DNA of 64,000 bases from an uncultured Alphaproteobacteria bacterium. GTDB lineage: Bacteria; Pseudomonadota; Alphaproteobacteria; Puniceispirillales; Puniceispirillaceae. Position 1 is the stretch's first letter. Each line of letters starts with the position of its first letter. Positions 44,232-53,569 of this stretch are shown piece after piece. The stretch lies in assembly GCA_937924895.1 (NCBI GenBank), contig CALEYP010000002.1:1-64000 (forward strand), read 5' to 3'. The notes beneath the pieces were generated by a model that saw only the letters and a program-made list of their open reading frames with translations, did no database searches and was not told the origin of the DNA. The translations under genes were made by a program, and so were the position numbers.

Positions 44232-45644
44232 ATGGAATATATTAGCACGAGAGGCAAAGATGGCCCTTTGTCATTTGAAGAGGCTCTCTTAAATGGTTTG
44301 GCACGCGATGGCGGCCTCTATTTGCCAACCTCATGGCCGCGCTTCACCACAGCAGAGATAGCAGAGATGCGCCATCTATCTTATCCGGAGTTAGCGGCGC
44401 GCATCATGGCACCCTTTACAGATGGTGACCCAACAGAGGCTGAGTTGCTCGCTATGGCACAAGATGCCTATGCCGATTTTACCCATCAAGATGTGGCACC
44501 TCTTGTTGATTTGGGCGCTGATAATCTGCATGTGATGGAATTATTCTCAGGCCCAACAATCGCCTTTAAAGATTATGCGATGCAGTTCTTGTCTCGTGCC
44601 TTTGACCGCGCCCTTGCCAAAGCAGGTAAACGTGCCGTCATCCTTGGCGCAACCTCTGGTGATACAGGCTCAGCTGCCTTGGAAGCGTTTAAAGGAAGAG
44701 AGCTGGTTGATATCTTTATTCTCTTCCCTGACGGGCGTGTCTCTCCGGTTCAGCAAAAGCAAATGACCTCTGTGATTGCTGAGGGGGCGCATGCCTTGGC
44801 TGTGAAAGGTGATTTTGATGATTGCCAGGCTTTGGTCAAGGCTGCTTTTAACGATGCGCCCTTCCGTGATGAGGTGGGCTTATCAGCGATTAATTCTATC
44901 AATTGGGCGCGCCTTATGCCGCAAGTGGTATATTATTTTGCCAGCGCATTGAAGCTCGGCGCACCAGAGACAAAAGTGGCGTTCTCGGTGCCAACAGGTA
45001 ATTTTGGTAACGTGTTTGCTGGTTGGGTTGCAGGGCAAATGGGATTGCCGATTGAGCGCCTGATCATCGCCTCTAATCGTAATGATATTTTAACGCGCTT
45101 CTTTGAAACAGGCGCGATGACACGCGATACTGTCAGCCCATCATTAAGCCCATCAATGGATATTCAGGTATCAAGCAACTTTGAGAGATTGTTATTTGAA
45201 CTTTCGGGGCGTGATGGCGCAGCAACGGCAGAGATGATGGCGCGCTTTGCCTCAGAGGGAGAATTTAAAGTCTCAGACGCGATGATGACAGCCGCGCAAG
45301 ACCTTTTCACAGCCTATCGGCTTGATGATGATGGCACATTGGCAGAGATTGCACGGGCAAAAGACATCTATGACCTCGCCATTGATCCGCACTCAGCCGT
45401 TGGGTTATATGGCGCACGCATGGCTCGTGATGAGGGTCTTGTGCCAGCGGATGTGCCAATTGTGTCATTGGCTTGCGCGCATCCAGCGAAATTCCCTGCA
45501 GCGGTCGCCCAAGCAGTTGGCACAGAGCCTGCTTTGCCATCACATCTCTCAGATCTGATGACGCGAGACGAAAAATTCGATATTATTGAGAATGATTTGA
45601 CGATAATCCAGTCGCATATCCAACAGGTTCGGCGTACAGCATGA
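44232..45644 (+). CDS. thrC: Threonine synthase
   Basis: PLP-dependent final step of threonine synthesis. The long (470 residues) type seen in many alphaproteobacteria; the PLP Lys113 is in GPTIAFKDYAMQFL, with GATSGDTGSAALEAF and SVPTGNFGNVFAGW. Ten bases after surf1, four bases overlapping the M16 peptidase. The kinase that makes its substrate, thrB, is in the window at 50.5 kb, on the other strand. Confidence 0.97.
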   Translation: MEYISTRGKDGPLSFEEALLNGLARDGGLYLPTSWPRFTTAEIAEMRHLSYPELAARIMAPFTDGDPTEAELLAMAQDAYADFTHQDVAPLVDLGADNLHVMELFSGPTIAFKDYAMQFLSRAFDRALAKAGKRAVILGATSGDTGSAALEAFKGRELVDIFILFPDGRVSPVQQKQMTSVIAEGAHALAVKGDFDDCQALVKAAFNDAPFRDEVGLSAINSINWARLMPQVVYYFASALKLGAPETKVAFSVPTGNFGNVFAGWVAGQMGLPIERLIIASNRNDILTRFFETGAMTRDTVSPSLSPSMDIQVSSNFERLLFELSGRDGAATAEMMARFASEGEFKVSDAMMTAAQDLFTAYRLDDDGTLAEIARAKDIYDLAIDPHSAVGLYGARMARDEGLVPADVPIVSLACAHPAKFPAAVAQAVGTEPALPSHLSDLMTRDEKFDIIENDLTIIQSHIQQVRRTA

Positions 45645-46903
45645 CAGCACAAATTACCACATTAGCCAGCGGCATGACGGTGGCCTCTATTCATATGGCC
45701 AGCGCCAAATCCGTGAATGTCGGCATTTGGGTGAAGGCAGGTGGTCGTGATGAAGCCTCTGGCCAGCATGGGATCGCTCATATGCTGGAACATATGGCGT
45801 TCAAAGGCACGAATAAGAGAAGCGCTCAGCAAATCGCGGTAGAGGTTGAATCGCTTGGTGGTTACATGAATGCCCATACGGCGCGCGAAGAAACTGCCTA
45901 TTACATCAGAATTCTTCCAGAATTCATGCCCCTTGCCGTGGATGTGCTCTTTGATATTTTAACAGAATCAAGCCTGCCAGATATTGAGATTGAGCGTGAA
46001 CGAGGCGTGATTTTGCAGGAAATTGGTCAATCGCTTGATACGCCTGATGATGTGGTATTTGAGAATTTTGCGACGGCGAGTTATGGCGCTCATAAATTGG
46101 GGCAATCAATCCTCGGTACAGCTGATACAGTCTCATCCTTTTCCCGCGCTGATCTAAGTGGGTTCATGGATACTCATTATGGCGCTAATCAAATGATGTT
46201 ATGTGCTGCAGGGGATGTCGATCATGCGGCACTTGTCGCCGCGGCAGAACAATATCAATCAAAGCTAGGTGTGGCATCTACCGTGCCACGCTCTGCCCCT
46301 AGCTGGCAGGGTGGCCGAATGGTTGAAACACGCCAATTAGAGCAATCTCACCTTGTCTTTGGCTTGCAGGCACCAGCGGCAAATGATGAGGATCGCTATG
46401 CGTTAATGTTACTATCGACCTTATATGGCGGCGGCATGGCATCACGTCTCTTCCAAGAGGTCAGAGAACAACGCGGGCTTTGCTATTCTATTTTCTCTTT
46501 CAGTCAGCTGATGTCTGATACAGGTTTGTTTGGGGTCTATGCCGGCACGGCAGCGACTGATGTGAATGAGATGCTTCAGGTCTCTTGTGACGCGTTGCGT
46601 GATATGCGCCAGAATCTCAGTGCAGAGGAAGTGGAGCGTGGTAAAGCACAGATGCGGGCTGCCATTCTAATGGGGCAGGAATCAGTTTCAGGCATGACAG
46701 AGAGCATGGCACGTCAATTGGCGCTATTTGGTGAAGTGCGGTCAGTAGAAGAAGTCACAGCCAAGCTGAATGCGTTATCACAAGATGATGTTATACGCAT
46801 CATTGAAAGGCTTACCAAAGAGGCAAATCCGTCCTTGAGCCTCATTGGTCCATCTGATGATGTGATGTCAAATGATGATCTAAGAGGTCATCTGGCGGCT
46901 TAG
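45641..46903 (+). CDS. M16 family zinc metallopeptidase (processing-peptidase-like)
   Basis: Inverse zinc motif HMLEH at residues 47-51 (HxxEH) with a downstream Glu in GVILQEIGQS, and the C-terminal half containing YGGGMASRLFQEVREQRGLCYSI, as in mitochondrial processing peptidase beta-like enzymes. 420 residues, no signal peptide. Substrate unknown. The ATG overlaps the thrC stop, an arrangement common in alphaproteobacteria. Its stop overlaps convergent yqgE by four bases. Confidence 0.92.
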   Translation: MTAQITTLASGMTVASIHMASAKSVNVGIWVKAGGRDEASGQHGIAHMLEHMAFKGTNKRSAQQIAVEVESLGGYMNAHTAREETAYYIRILPEFMPLAVDVLFDILTESSLPDIEIERERGVILQEIGQSLDTPDDVVFENFATASYGAHKLGQSILGTADTVSSFSRADLSGFMDTHYGANQMMLCAAGDVDHAALVAAAEQYQSKLGVASTVPRSAPSWQGGRMVETRQLEQSHLVFGLQAPAANDEDRYALMLLSTLYGGGMASRLFQEVREQRGLCYSIFSFSQLMSDTGLFGVYAGTAATDVNEMLQVSCDALRDMRQNLSAEEVERGKAQMRAAILMGQESVSGMTESMARQLALFGEVRSVEEVTAKLNALSQDDVIRIIERLTKEANPSLSLIGPSDDVMSNDDLRGHLAA

Positions 46904-47487
46904 GCTGAACCAGCTTGCGGTGATAAGAAGGCGGCATCAATGCCGCTTTCATGAAAACAGCGTGTCCATAATTCTTCGGGTTGTGTATCAAAGACAAGTG
47001 CCTTTGTTGCTGGCAGATGGAACCACACCCCTTCACGCAATTCAGCTTCTAACTGGCCTGCTTCCCACCCGGCATAACCAAGCATGATGCGATGTTTGCG
47101 CGGACCGGTACCAGCTGCAATATCATCAATAATTGAGAGCTGGAAGGACATGGCTAAATCATCACCAATTGGCAAGCTATCTTTCAGCATATGATCAGTA
47201 GAATGCACCACAAATCCTCGCCCCCCCTCAACGGGACCACCATGGAAAATAGGCGCCTCCCCGTCAAAACGTGCCACAGGCCGTTCTAACTGTTCGGTGA
47301 GGTCATCAAGGGATAAGTTGCTAATGGGTTGATTAAGAATAAGCCCCATCGCGGCTTCGCCATCATGCTGACACATTAAGATAACACTATGGAAAAAGCG
47401 GTTATCTCCGATATGAGGCATGGCCACTAGTAGCTGTCCACTCACTGAATTGAGAATTTCGATCGATTTATGCTCCATCATGGCCAT
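46900..47487 (-). CDS. YqgE/AlgH family protein
   Basis: DUF179 family. The signature SGQLLVAMPHIGDNRFFHSVILMC, GLILNQPI, and GGPV...FVVHS, plus YAGWEAGQLEAEL are visible. Function is unknown in most species; a link to regulation has been proposed in Pseudomonas for AlgH. The start at 47487 is the probable one (MAMMEHKS...); earlier starts enter the dsbD start region. No clear ribosome binding site, so the start may be M35 or M36 of the longer frame. Confidence 0.85.
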   Translation of the reverse strand: MAMMEHKSIEILNSVSGQLLVAMPHIGDNRFFHSVILMCQHDGEAAMGLILNQPISNLSLDDLTEQLERPVARFDGEAPIFHGGPVEGGRGFVVHSTDHMLKDSLPIGDDLAMSFQLSIIDDIAAGTGPRKHRIMLGYAGWEAGQLEAELREGVWFHLPATKALVFDTQPEELWTRCFHESGIDAAFLSPQAGSA

Positions 47488-47577
47488 AGTGTAGTGCGGT
47501 TTTATTGATTTATGCAAATGAGATTGCATATGATAGGCACAAACAAAGATAATGCAGGCGCAAGATAAGGGCGATTT

Positions 47578-49482
47578 ATGCAACAGATAAACACGGTTTT
47601 TGTATGGCTCATGCTTGTCTTATCAGCGGTGATAGGCGGCGGTGCGCATGCGGCAGAAAGTCGTTGGCTTGCAACAGATTTCGCCAAGATCAGACTGATT
47701 AGTAGTTCAGAGACTGCCGGTCTTAGCGGCACCCAGCAATTAGCCCTTGAATTCCGGTTGGAACAGGGGTGGAAGACCTATTGGCGCACCCCCGGTGATG
47801 CTGGATTGCCGCCCCAAATCTTTGTAGACCCTTTCATCAGTCCAGATATAGAAGCCGCATTGCAGTTTCCTTTACCCAAACGGTTTCAACTTTTCGGGCT
47901 CGATACCTTTGGGTATGAGAGGCGGGTTATCTTCCCACTCTCTGTGACTTTCCCCGAGCCAGAATTGGGGCTACGGCTGGCGGTCACGGTTGATAGTCTG
48001 ATTTGTTCTGACATCTGTGTGCCAGTATCGGGGCCGCTAGAGCTTGATTTGCCACCTGGGGCCTTTGTGCCGTCTATTTATGGGCAAGATATTGCCATGG
48101 CAGCCGCACAAGTGCCTCGTAAACGCCCACAGGCGCTTCAGCTACAGCTAGACACCCACGGTGACACCACTGGCTTCTATGCAAGCGTTAATGTCGCCAC
48201 AGACGCGCCAGTGCGCGATATTTTGCTAGAAGGGCCCAGTGGCACATCATTTGGGATCCCAGAGCCATCTGGTGACGGTTATTTCATTGCCCAGCTATCA
48301 GGAGAGCCTCTGGCTTCTGATGAGGTGATAACAGCCACAGTGGATGCGGGCACCCAATTCTTTGAAACAGATGTCCTTGTAGCAAGCGCAACACAGGTTG
48401 CTTCAACCGCTGAGCAAAGCATCACATCGTCTCTACCGTTATGGCTGATTGCCTTCTTGGGGGGCGTGATTTTGAACTTCATGCCATGTGTGTTGCCAGT
48501 GTTATCGCTGAAGGTGGCATCTGTTATCCAATTGGCGGGCGCGACGCGCAGTCTTATCAGGCGTCGTTTCTTGGCATCTGCTGCTGGGATTATAAGTTCA
48601 TTCCTTGCACTAGCTGCGAGCTTAGCCGCTTTACGTTTGGCAGGCGCACAAATCGGCTGGGGCATTCAGTTCCAAAACCCTATCTTCTTGGGTGTGATGG
48701 CCCTTATTATGGGGCTTTTTACGCTGTCTTTGTTCGACGTGGTCACATTCCGCACACCGGCTTTTGCGGCAAAGATGATGCCAGCACGAGGCCCATCTCA
48801 GGGATTGCTATCAGATTTTGGCGCAGGGATGCTTGCCACATTGCTTGCCACCCCCTGTTCAGCCCCGTTCGTTGGCACAGCTGTGAGCTTTGGTCTATCT
48901 CAATCAGATACAGCATTATTTGGCATCATGGTAATGATGGGGCTTGGCCTTGCTAGTCCGTGGCTACTTTTGGCCCTTATGCCACAAGCTATTGGTGTTT
49001 TGCCAAAACCAGGGGCATGGATGATACGCCTAAAACAGGTTTTGGGCCTCGCTATGGCAGGCACATTTATCTGGATTGCTGCCTTATTCGTGCAAGCTAT
49101 TGGTGGGGCTTCACAAACAAGCGCAGAGGCCAATTACGGATGGGAGGTCTTCAGCGAAACTGCGCTAGCAGAGGCGCAAGAAGAGGGTGCGACTATCTTC
49201 GTCGATGTGACAGCTGATTGGTGCATTACCTGCCAGGCGAACAAGGCGCTGGTTCTGAATACAGCCGATATAAAGGCACTTTTTGCCGATCGGAATGTGG
49301 TGATGATGCAAGCTGATTGGACATTGCCAGATGATGAAATTTCACGCTATTTAGCACGCTATAATCGTTTCGGCATTCCCTTTAATATTATCTATGGGCC
49401 ACGTGAAAAAGACGGGGTGATATTGCCAGAGATATTGACTAAATCGTCAGTTGAAAAGGCGCTAGACCGGGCAGTCCAATAA
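47578..49482 (+). CDS. DsbD/ScsB-type thiol:disulfide reductase
   Basis: Carries electrons across the inner membrane to periplasmic thiol proteins. A signal peptide (about 1-26), an N-terminal periplasmic domain with SLICSDICVPV (a Cys pair), an eight-helix membrane domain with Cys in LNFMPCVLPVLS and ATPCSAPFVG, and a C-terminal thioredoxin domain with the active site WCITC. 634 residues. The N-terminal domain is the ScsB type rather than the shorter DsbD alpha type. It may supply reducing equivalents to cytochrome maturation or copper handling; not testable here. Confidence 0.88.
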   Translation: MQQINTVFVWLMLVLSAVIGGGAHAAESRWLATDFAKIRLISSSETAGLSGTQQLALEFRLEQGWKTYWRTPGDAGLPPQIFVDPFISPDIEAALQFPLPKRFQLFGLDTFGYERRVIFPLSVTFPEPELGLRLAVTVDSLICSDICVPVSGPLELDLPPGAFVPSIYGQDIAMAAAQVPRKRPQALQLQLDTHGDTTGFYASVNVATDAPVRDILLEGPSGTSFGIPEPSGDGYFIAQLSGEPLASDEVITATVDAGTQFFETDVLVASATQVASTAEQSITSSLPLWLIAFLGGVILNFMPCVLPVLSLKVASVIQLAGATRSLIRRRFLASAAGIISSFLALAASLAALRLAGAQIGWGIQFQNPIFLGVMALIMGLFTLSLFDVVTFRTPAFAAKMMPARGPSQGLLSDFGAGMLATLLATPCSAPFVGTAVSFGLSQSDTALFGIMVMMGLGLASPWLLLALMPQAIGVLPKPGAWMIRLKQVLGLAMAGTFIWIAALFVQAIGGASQTSAEANYGWEVFSETALAEAQEEGATIFVDVTADWCITCQANKALVLNTADIKALFADRNVVMMQADWTLPDDEISRYLARYNRFGIPFNIIYGPREKDGVILPEILTKSSVEKALDRAVQ

Positions 49483-49536
49483 GCATCATCACACGTATGA
49501 GAATAAAGTTAACATCCTGAAAATAAGGGGAACATC

Positions 49537-50016
49537 ATGGGTCCTACAATTGGCCAAACTATCACATCTGTAAATGTCTTTACCAAAGATGAAGAGGGAA
49601 TCGACACACTCGATATGGCATCTTATCTGGCAGATAAAAAAGTGATTTTGTTTTCAGTGCCAGGTGCCTTTACGCCAACATGCTCAGCTAAGCATGTGCC
49701 AAGCTATGTGGCACATAAGGATGCGTTGAAAGCAGCTGGGTTTGATGCGGTGCTTTGCTTGTCAGTCAATGACGCTCATGTCATGAAAGCATGGGGAGAC
49801 GATCAGGGATCAAATGAGTCTGTGATGATGATTGCTGACCCAGAAGCACATTTCTCTGAACAGCTTCATCTAGCTGTGCATATGGGGCCTGTTCTTGCGA
49901 CAAGAGCAACACGAGCTGCCATCGTGATTGATAAGGGTGTTGTGACTCACAGCTTTATGGAAGAGCCTGGCGTTTATGAGGTGTCATCAGCCGAACATGT
50001 GCTTGCCAATCTCTAA
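49537..50016 (+). CDS. Peroxiredoxin (Prx5 type)
   Basis: Reduces hydrogen and organic peroxides. The peroxidatic cysteine is Cys49 in PGAFTPTCSAKHVP, with further Cys74 in VLCLSVND; the family's FSVPGAFTPTC signature is exact. 159 residues, cytoplasmic, Prx5 type (often glutathione- or glutaredoxin-dependent). Preceded by AAGGGGA. 54 bases after the DsbD-like gene. Confidence 0.94.
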   Translation: MGPTIGQTITSVNVFTKDEEGIDTLDMASYLADKKVILFSVPGAFTPTCSAKHVPSYVAHKDALKAAGFDAVLCLSVNDAHVMKAWGDDQGSNESVMMIADPEAHFSEQLHLAVHMGPVLATRATRAAIVIDKGVVTHSFMEEPGVYEVSSAEHVLANL

Positions 50017-50040
50017 GCGAGCATAGTGAAAGCTTTCATA

Positions 50041-50490
50041 TTAGAGCGAGGTTGATTGTGTTTCCGCTGCTGTGCGGGCGAGATGGTCAACCCGCTCATT
50101 TTCAGGATGTCCCGCATGGCCTTTGACCCATTCCCACTCAATGGTATGAGGGCGTCGCGCTTCATCAAGCCTTTGCCATAAATCTTGGTTTTTCACAGGG
50201 GCCTTGCTCGCTGTTTTCCAGCCGCGGGCAATCCAATTTGGTAGCCAGTCGGTAATCCCCTGAATGACGTATTTGCTATCAGTGATAAGTGTCACTTGCG
50301 CAGGCCGTTTCAGGCTTTCTAGCCCGTGAATGGCCGCAAGCAATTCCATGCGATTATTCGTGGTCTCAGCCTCACAGCCGAAAATTTCTTTCTCATGGCC
50401 TCGCCATAATAGCAGGGCGGCCCATCCTCCTGGCCCGGGATTGCCAAGCGAGCTGCCATCCGAATAAATAGTGATGATGTCATCAGCCAT
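50041..50490 (-). CDS. rnhA: Ribonuclease HI
   Basis: Cuts RNA in RNA-DNA hybrids. The four acidic residues are in YSDGSSLGNPGPGGWA, NNRMELLAAI, TDSKYV and NERVDHLAR. Start at 50490 is ATG, sharing one base with the stop of thrB (TAATG), so the two are translationally coupled. 149 residues, standard length. No separate ribosome binding site is needed. Confidence 0.96.
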   Translation of the reverse strand: MADDIITIYSDGSSLGNPGPGGWAALLLWRGHEKEIFGCEAETTNNRMELLAAIHGLESLKRPAQVTLITDSKYVIQGITDWLPNWIARGWKTASKAPVKNQDLWQRLDEARRPHTIEWEWVKGHAGHPENERVDHLARTAAETQSTSL

Positions 50491-51455
50491 TAGGACCAAT
50501 ATCCATAAGAGGCCGCGCTTGTAGCACGTAAGTGAAAGCGCAGTTTTGACCAATATTCCATAGGGTCATGGGGCTTCACAAAGGCGTCTTTTGGTGTGTT
50601 TATCCAATCATAAAAACGCGTAAGGAAAAAGCGCATCGCCGCACCACGACATAATACGGGCAGGGCAGCTACCTCTTCATCTGAAAGAGGACGAACCGCG
50701 TCATATCCCGCTAAAAGAGCCGCCGATTTGGTCACATTAAAGCTGCCATCTGCTTCAAAACACCAGCTATTGAGGCAGATCGCTAGATCATAGGCTGTGA
50801 TGTCATGGCAGGCAAAATAGAAATCGATGACGCCTGTCAGCTTATCACCGATAAACATGACATTATTGGGGAATAAATCCGCATGGATTACTGTTTCCGG
50901 CAGACCTGTGGGCCAATCGGCAAGAATATCTTGTAAAATGGCATTTGCCTCTGATTTCAGGCCGGCAGGTAAATCTGTCTGACTATCATCAATCGAATCA
51001 AGTAAGGGTTGCCAGCCCTGCGGGCCAAGCGCATTGTCACGTTTCATCGTAAATTCAGCAGTGGCCTGATGCATTTGCGCAAGGATACCACCTAATTGGC
51101 GACATTTTGTGACATTAGGCTGATGGGCTGTGACCCCGTCAAGGAAGCTGACAAGGACCGCAGGTCGACCTGCCACCTGTTGCAATACCTGACCTGATTT
51201 ATCCTTGATAGGAGCCGGGCAATGAATGCCATGCGCAGAGAGATGCTCCATCAATCCCATAAAAAAGGGTAGATCTGCAGCATTTGTGCGCTTTTCATAT
51301 AAGGTTAAAATATAGTTTTTGCGGTCAGTACGAAGTAGAAAGTTAGAATTCTCTACGCCTTCTGCAATACCGGCAAGCGAGATAACTTGCCCAATATCAT
51401 AGCGAGACATAAAGGCAGCTAATTCATCATCAGCAATGGTTGTATAGACGGCCAT
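50490..51455 (-). CDS. thrB: Homoserine kinase (ThrB, COG2334 type)
   Basis: ATP-dependent phosphorylation of homoserine for threonine synthesis. This is the protein-kinase-like type, with ENSNFLLRT, the Brenner motif HADLFPNNVMF and DFYFACHDI. 321 residues. It lies between ispH and rnhA (10 bases and one-base overlap), the usual ispH-thrB-rnhA order in alphaproteobacteria. ThrC would use its product. Confidence 0.95.
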   Translation of the reverse strand: MAVYTTIADDELAAFMSRYDIGQVISLAGIAEGVENSNFLLRTDRKNYILTLYEKRTNAADLPFFMGLMEHLSAHGIHCPAPIKDKSGQVLQQVAGRPAVLVSFLDGVTAHQPNVTKCRQLGGILAQMHQATAEFTMKRDNALGPQGWQPLLDSIDDSQTDLPAGLKSEANAILQDILADWPTGLPETVIHADLFPNNVMFIGDKLTGVIDFYFACHDITAYDLAICLNSWCFEADGSFNVTKSAALLAGYDAVRPLSDEEVAALPVLCRGAAMRFFLTRFYDWINTPKDAFVKPHDPMEYWSKLRFHLRATSAASYGYWS

Positions 51456-51465
51456 GTCGCCTCAC

Positions 51466-52410
51466 TCAGGCAGATAGAATGGAAGGAAGTTTGAAGGTCA
51501 AATTTTCAGCAATGAAATTTTGATGTTCGATGGAAAGCTCGTATCTGTCTTCTAGGGCAGCGATCACTTCCTCTACCAAGATCTCGGGCGCAGAGGCGCC
51601 AGCTGACAGGCCTATCCTTTCAGCACCATCTACCACATCAAAATCAAGATGAGTTGCATCAGCGATGAGCGACGCAGCTGTGACACCTGCTTTCTTGGCA
51701 ACTTCGACTAGCTGGCGCGAATTTGATGAATTATCCGCACCAATGACTAAGAATAAATCTGTATCAGGGGCGAGGTCTTTGACAGCTCTCTGGCGATTCG
51801 TCGTCGCATAGCAAATATCTTCACCGCGTGGACCGGTAATTTCTGGAAAACGATGCTGAAGCGCAGAGATAATATCAGCGGTTTCATCAACAGACAGCGT
51901 AGTCTGCGTGGCAAATGCCAAATCTTGTCCGGCGGGAGGTTCAACGGTGAGGGCATCTTCTAGCGTTTCGACGAGAGTCATAGCGCCATCTTCCACCTGA
52001 CCCATCGTGCCGATGACCTCAGGGTGCCCTGCATGACCAATTAGCAAGACATGCTTGCCTTGTGTCTCATGACGGCTTGCCTCGATATGCACTTTTGTGA
52101 CAAGCGGGCAGGTCGCATCAATGGCCACCATATTCGCCTCAGCCGCATTTTGATGAACAATTTTGGCCACACCATGGGCAGAGAAAATAACAGGCGCGCC
52201 ATGTGGCACTTCATCCAGTTCTTTGACAAAGACAGCGCCCTTCGCTGCGAGATCGCCTACCACACGTTTATTATGCACGATTTCGTGCCTCACATAGACA
52301 GGGGCACCATATTTCTCGAGTGCCACTTCAACAATGCGGATGGCTCTATCAACGCCAGCACAAAAGCCTCGTGGTGCGGCTAAAATTAATGTCTTTTTTA
52401 ACTTGTTCAT
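51466..52410 (-). CDS. ispH: 4-hydroxy-3-methylbut-2-enyl diphosphate reductase
   Basis: Last step of the MEP isoprenoid pathway, a 4Fe-4S enzyme. Three cluster cysteines are in RGFCAGVDRAI, DATCPLVTKVH and ICYATTNRQ, with the catalytic Glu and conserved HEIVHN, SAHGV. 314 residues. First gene of the ispH-thrB-rnhA run. Its products feed the polyprenyl chain of ubiquinone and haem O in this window. Confidence 0.97.
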   Translation of the reverse strand: MNKLKKTLILAAPRGFCAGVDRAIRIVEVALEKYGAPVYVRHEIVHNKRVVGDLAAKGAVFVKELDEVPHGAPVIFSAHGVAKIVHQNAAEANMVAIDATCPLVTKVHIEASRHETQGKHVLLIGHAGHPEVIGTMGQVEDGAMTLVETLEDALTVEPPAGQDLAFATQTTLSVDETADIISALQHRFPEITGPRGEDICYATTNRQRAVKDLAPDTDLFLVIGADNSSNSRQLVEVAKKAGVTAASLIADATHLDFDVVDGAERIGLSAGASAPEILVEEVIAALEDRYELSIEHQNFIAENLTFKLPSILSA

Positions 52411-52510
52411 AGTGCTTTACTTGCGCGATAAGAGGAATCGTGTCAATTACTGATGTAACCTCACTACCACAAAAGTGAAGTGGTCAAAAGAACCAAGGAT
52501 AAGAGCTATC

Positions 52511-52990
52511 ATGTTTGCCGTCGCACGCCCCACCCTCTCAGCCATGCTTGTTACCGCTGCACTTACAGGGTGTTCTGTGTTTGAACCAGACTATTATAAT
52601 TGTGATAGCCAGCTCACAAGCTATCCAGAGGCATCTCGCTCTACCGTGACAACACAAATAACCAACCAAGATGTCGAAGTGCGGTTTAATGGGGTATCAG
52701 CCACCTGCTATGACGAAGCAGACGGCACCGTCATCGAAGTGGCAATCGGCTTGAAAGTCATTCGTGATTTAGAAGATTCGGTGGAGGTGGCACCTGTGAA
52801 TGTGCCACTGGCAAGCGCGCTGATTGCGGGGAATGATACGGTCTTAAGTCGTTCATCATTCAGCTATGATATGCAATTCCCAGACGGTGTTCGCGTGCTT
52901 TATCCGCTCGTGCGCCGCGAGTTTAAAATCCCTCGTGATGGACGTGTTGTGCTAGCTCTGACACCAGAGATACTAAATACCACTGAATAG
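52511..52990 (+). CDS. Predicted lipoprotein of unknown function
   Basis: A 159-residue protein with a lipoprotein signal peptide ending LTGC (Cys21), then a beta-rich region without recognisable family. The ATG at 52511 follows AAGGATAAGAG; an earlier in-frame start at 52475 would add 12 unlikely residues. Divergent from ispH, about 100 bases apart, and followed by a terminator shared with the ATP synthase operon. I cannot assign a role. Confidence 0.7.
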   Translation: MFAVARPTLSAMLVTAALTGCSVFEPDYYNCDSQLTSYPEASRSTVTTQITNQDVEVRFNGVSATCYDEADGTVIEVAIGLKVIRDLEDSVEVAPVNVPLASALIAGNDTVLSRSSFSYDMQFPDGVRVLYPLVRREFKIPRDGRVVLALTPEILNTTE

Positions 52991-53018
52991 TGGGTTATCT
53001 GTTTCCAAAAAACGGCAT

Positions 53019-53046
53019 AAAAAAAGGCTCCTGAGGGAGCCTTTTT
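53019..53046. terminator. Bidirectional rho-independent terminator
   Basis: Perfect stem GGCTCC (53026-53031) / GGAGCC (53036-53041) with a four-base loop, an A run before and a T run after. It can end the lipoprotein transcript on the + strand and the ATP synthase Fo transcript on the minus strand. Confidence 0.88.
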
Positions 53047-53066
53047 ACTTGGGTATGATGTATCTA

Positions 53067-53552
53067 TTACTTTTGAGTCGCTGCGATTTGCTTTGCAGAT
53101 TCTTCAACGAGTGCCAAAGAGGCATCAACATCAAGCTTATCGGTCATAACAGCCTGGGCAGCGCTAACAGCAAGGCTCGCAGACTTGGCGCGAAGCTCAG
53201 CAACCAAGGCAGCTTCTGCGGCTTCAATCTTTGCTTTGGCCTGTTGTTCACGGCGCTTGATTGACGCTTCTGCTTTTGCTTCTGCGGCTTCGGTAATGCG
53301 GGCGGCTGTGCTTTCTGCGTTGACTAGGATTTGCTTGGCTTCATCAGCTGCCTCACGAGATAGCTTTTGATATTTGGCAAGCTCAGCTGCGGCTTCTTCA
53401 CGCAGAGACTGCGCTTCTTCCAATTCAGCTTTAATTTTGGCTGTGCGCTCATCGAGCATCGCACCAATTGCTGTGGCAGCTTTTTTCCATACGAGGATAA
53501 CAAAAAGGGCGAAACCGATTGCTACAAAGGCTGATTCGTTCAAAAATGCCAT
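53067..53552 (-). CDS. atpF: ATP synthase Fo subunit b
   Basis: Peripheral stalk subunit: an N-terminal membrane helix (about residues 6-24) then a long, highly charged coiled coil rich in Ala/Glu/Lys, 161 residues. Last gene of the Fo operon read leftward, 17 bases after atpF'. A second b-type subunit upstream makes the stalk a b/b' heterodimer, as in photosynthetic and other alphaproteobacteria. Confidence 0.94.
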   Translation of the reverse strand: MAFLNESAFVAIGFALFVILVWKKAATAIGAMLDERTAKIKAELEEAQSLREEAAAELAKYQKLSREAADEAKQILVNAESTAARITEAAEAKAEASIKRREQQAKAKIEAAEAALVAELRAKSASLAVSAAQAVMTDKLDVDASLALVEESAKQIAATQK

Positions 53553-53569
53553 GTTACCTGTCCCTTTTC

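Noticed and set aside
48441..48956. 171-codon open frame on the + strand inside the DsbD-like gene
   Set aside because: It lies in another frame of the same strand as a strongly conserved gene with signature residues; composition is not protein-like.
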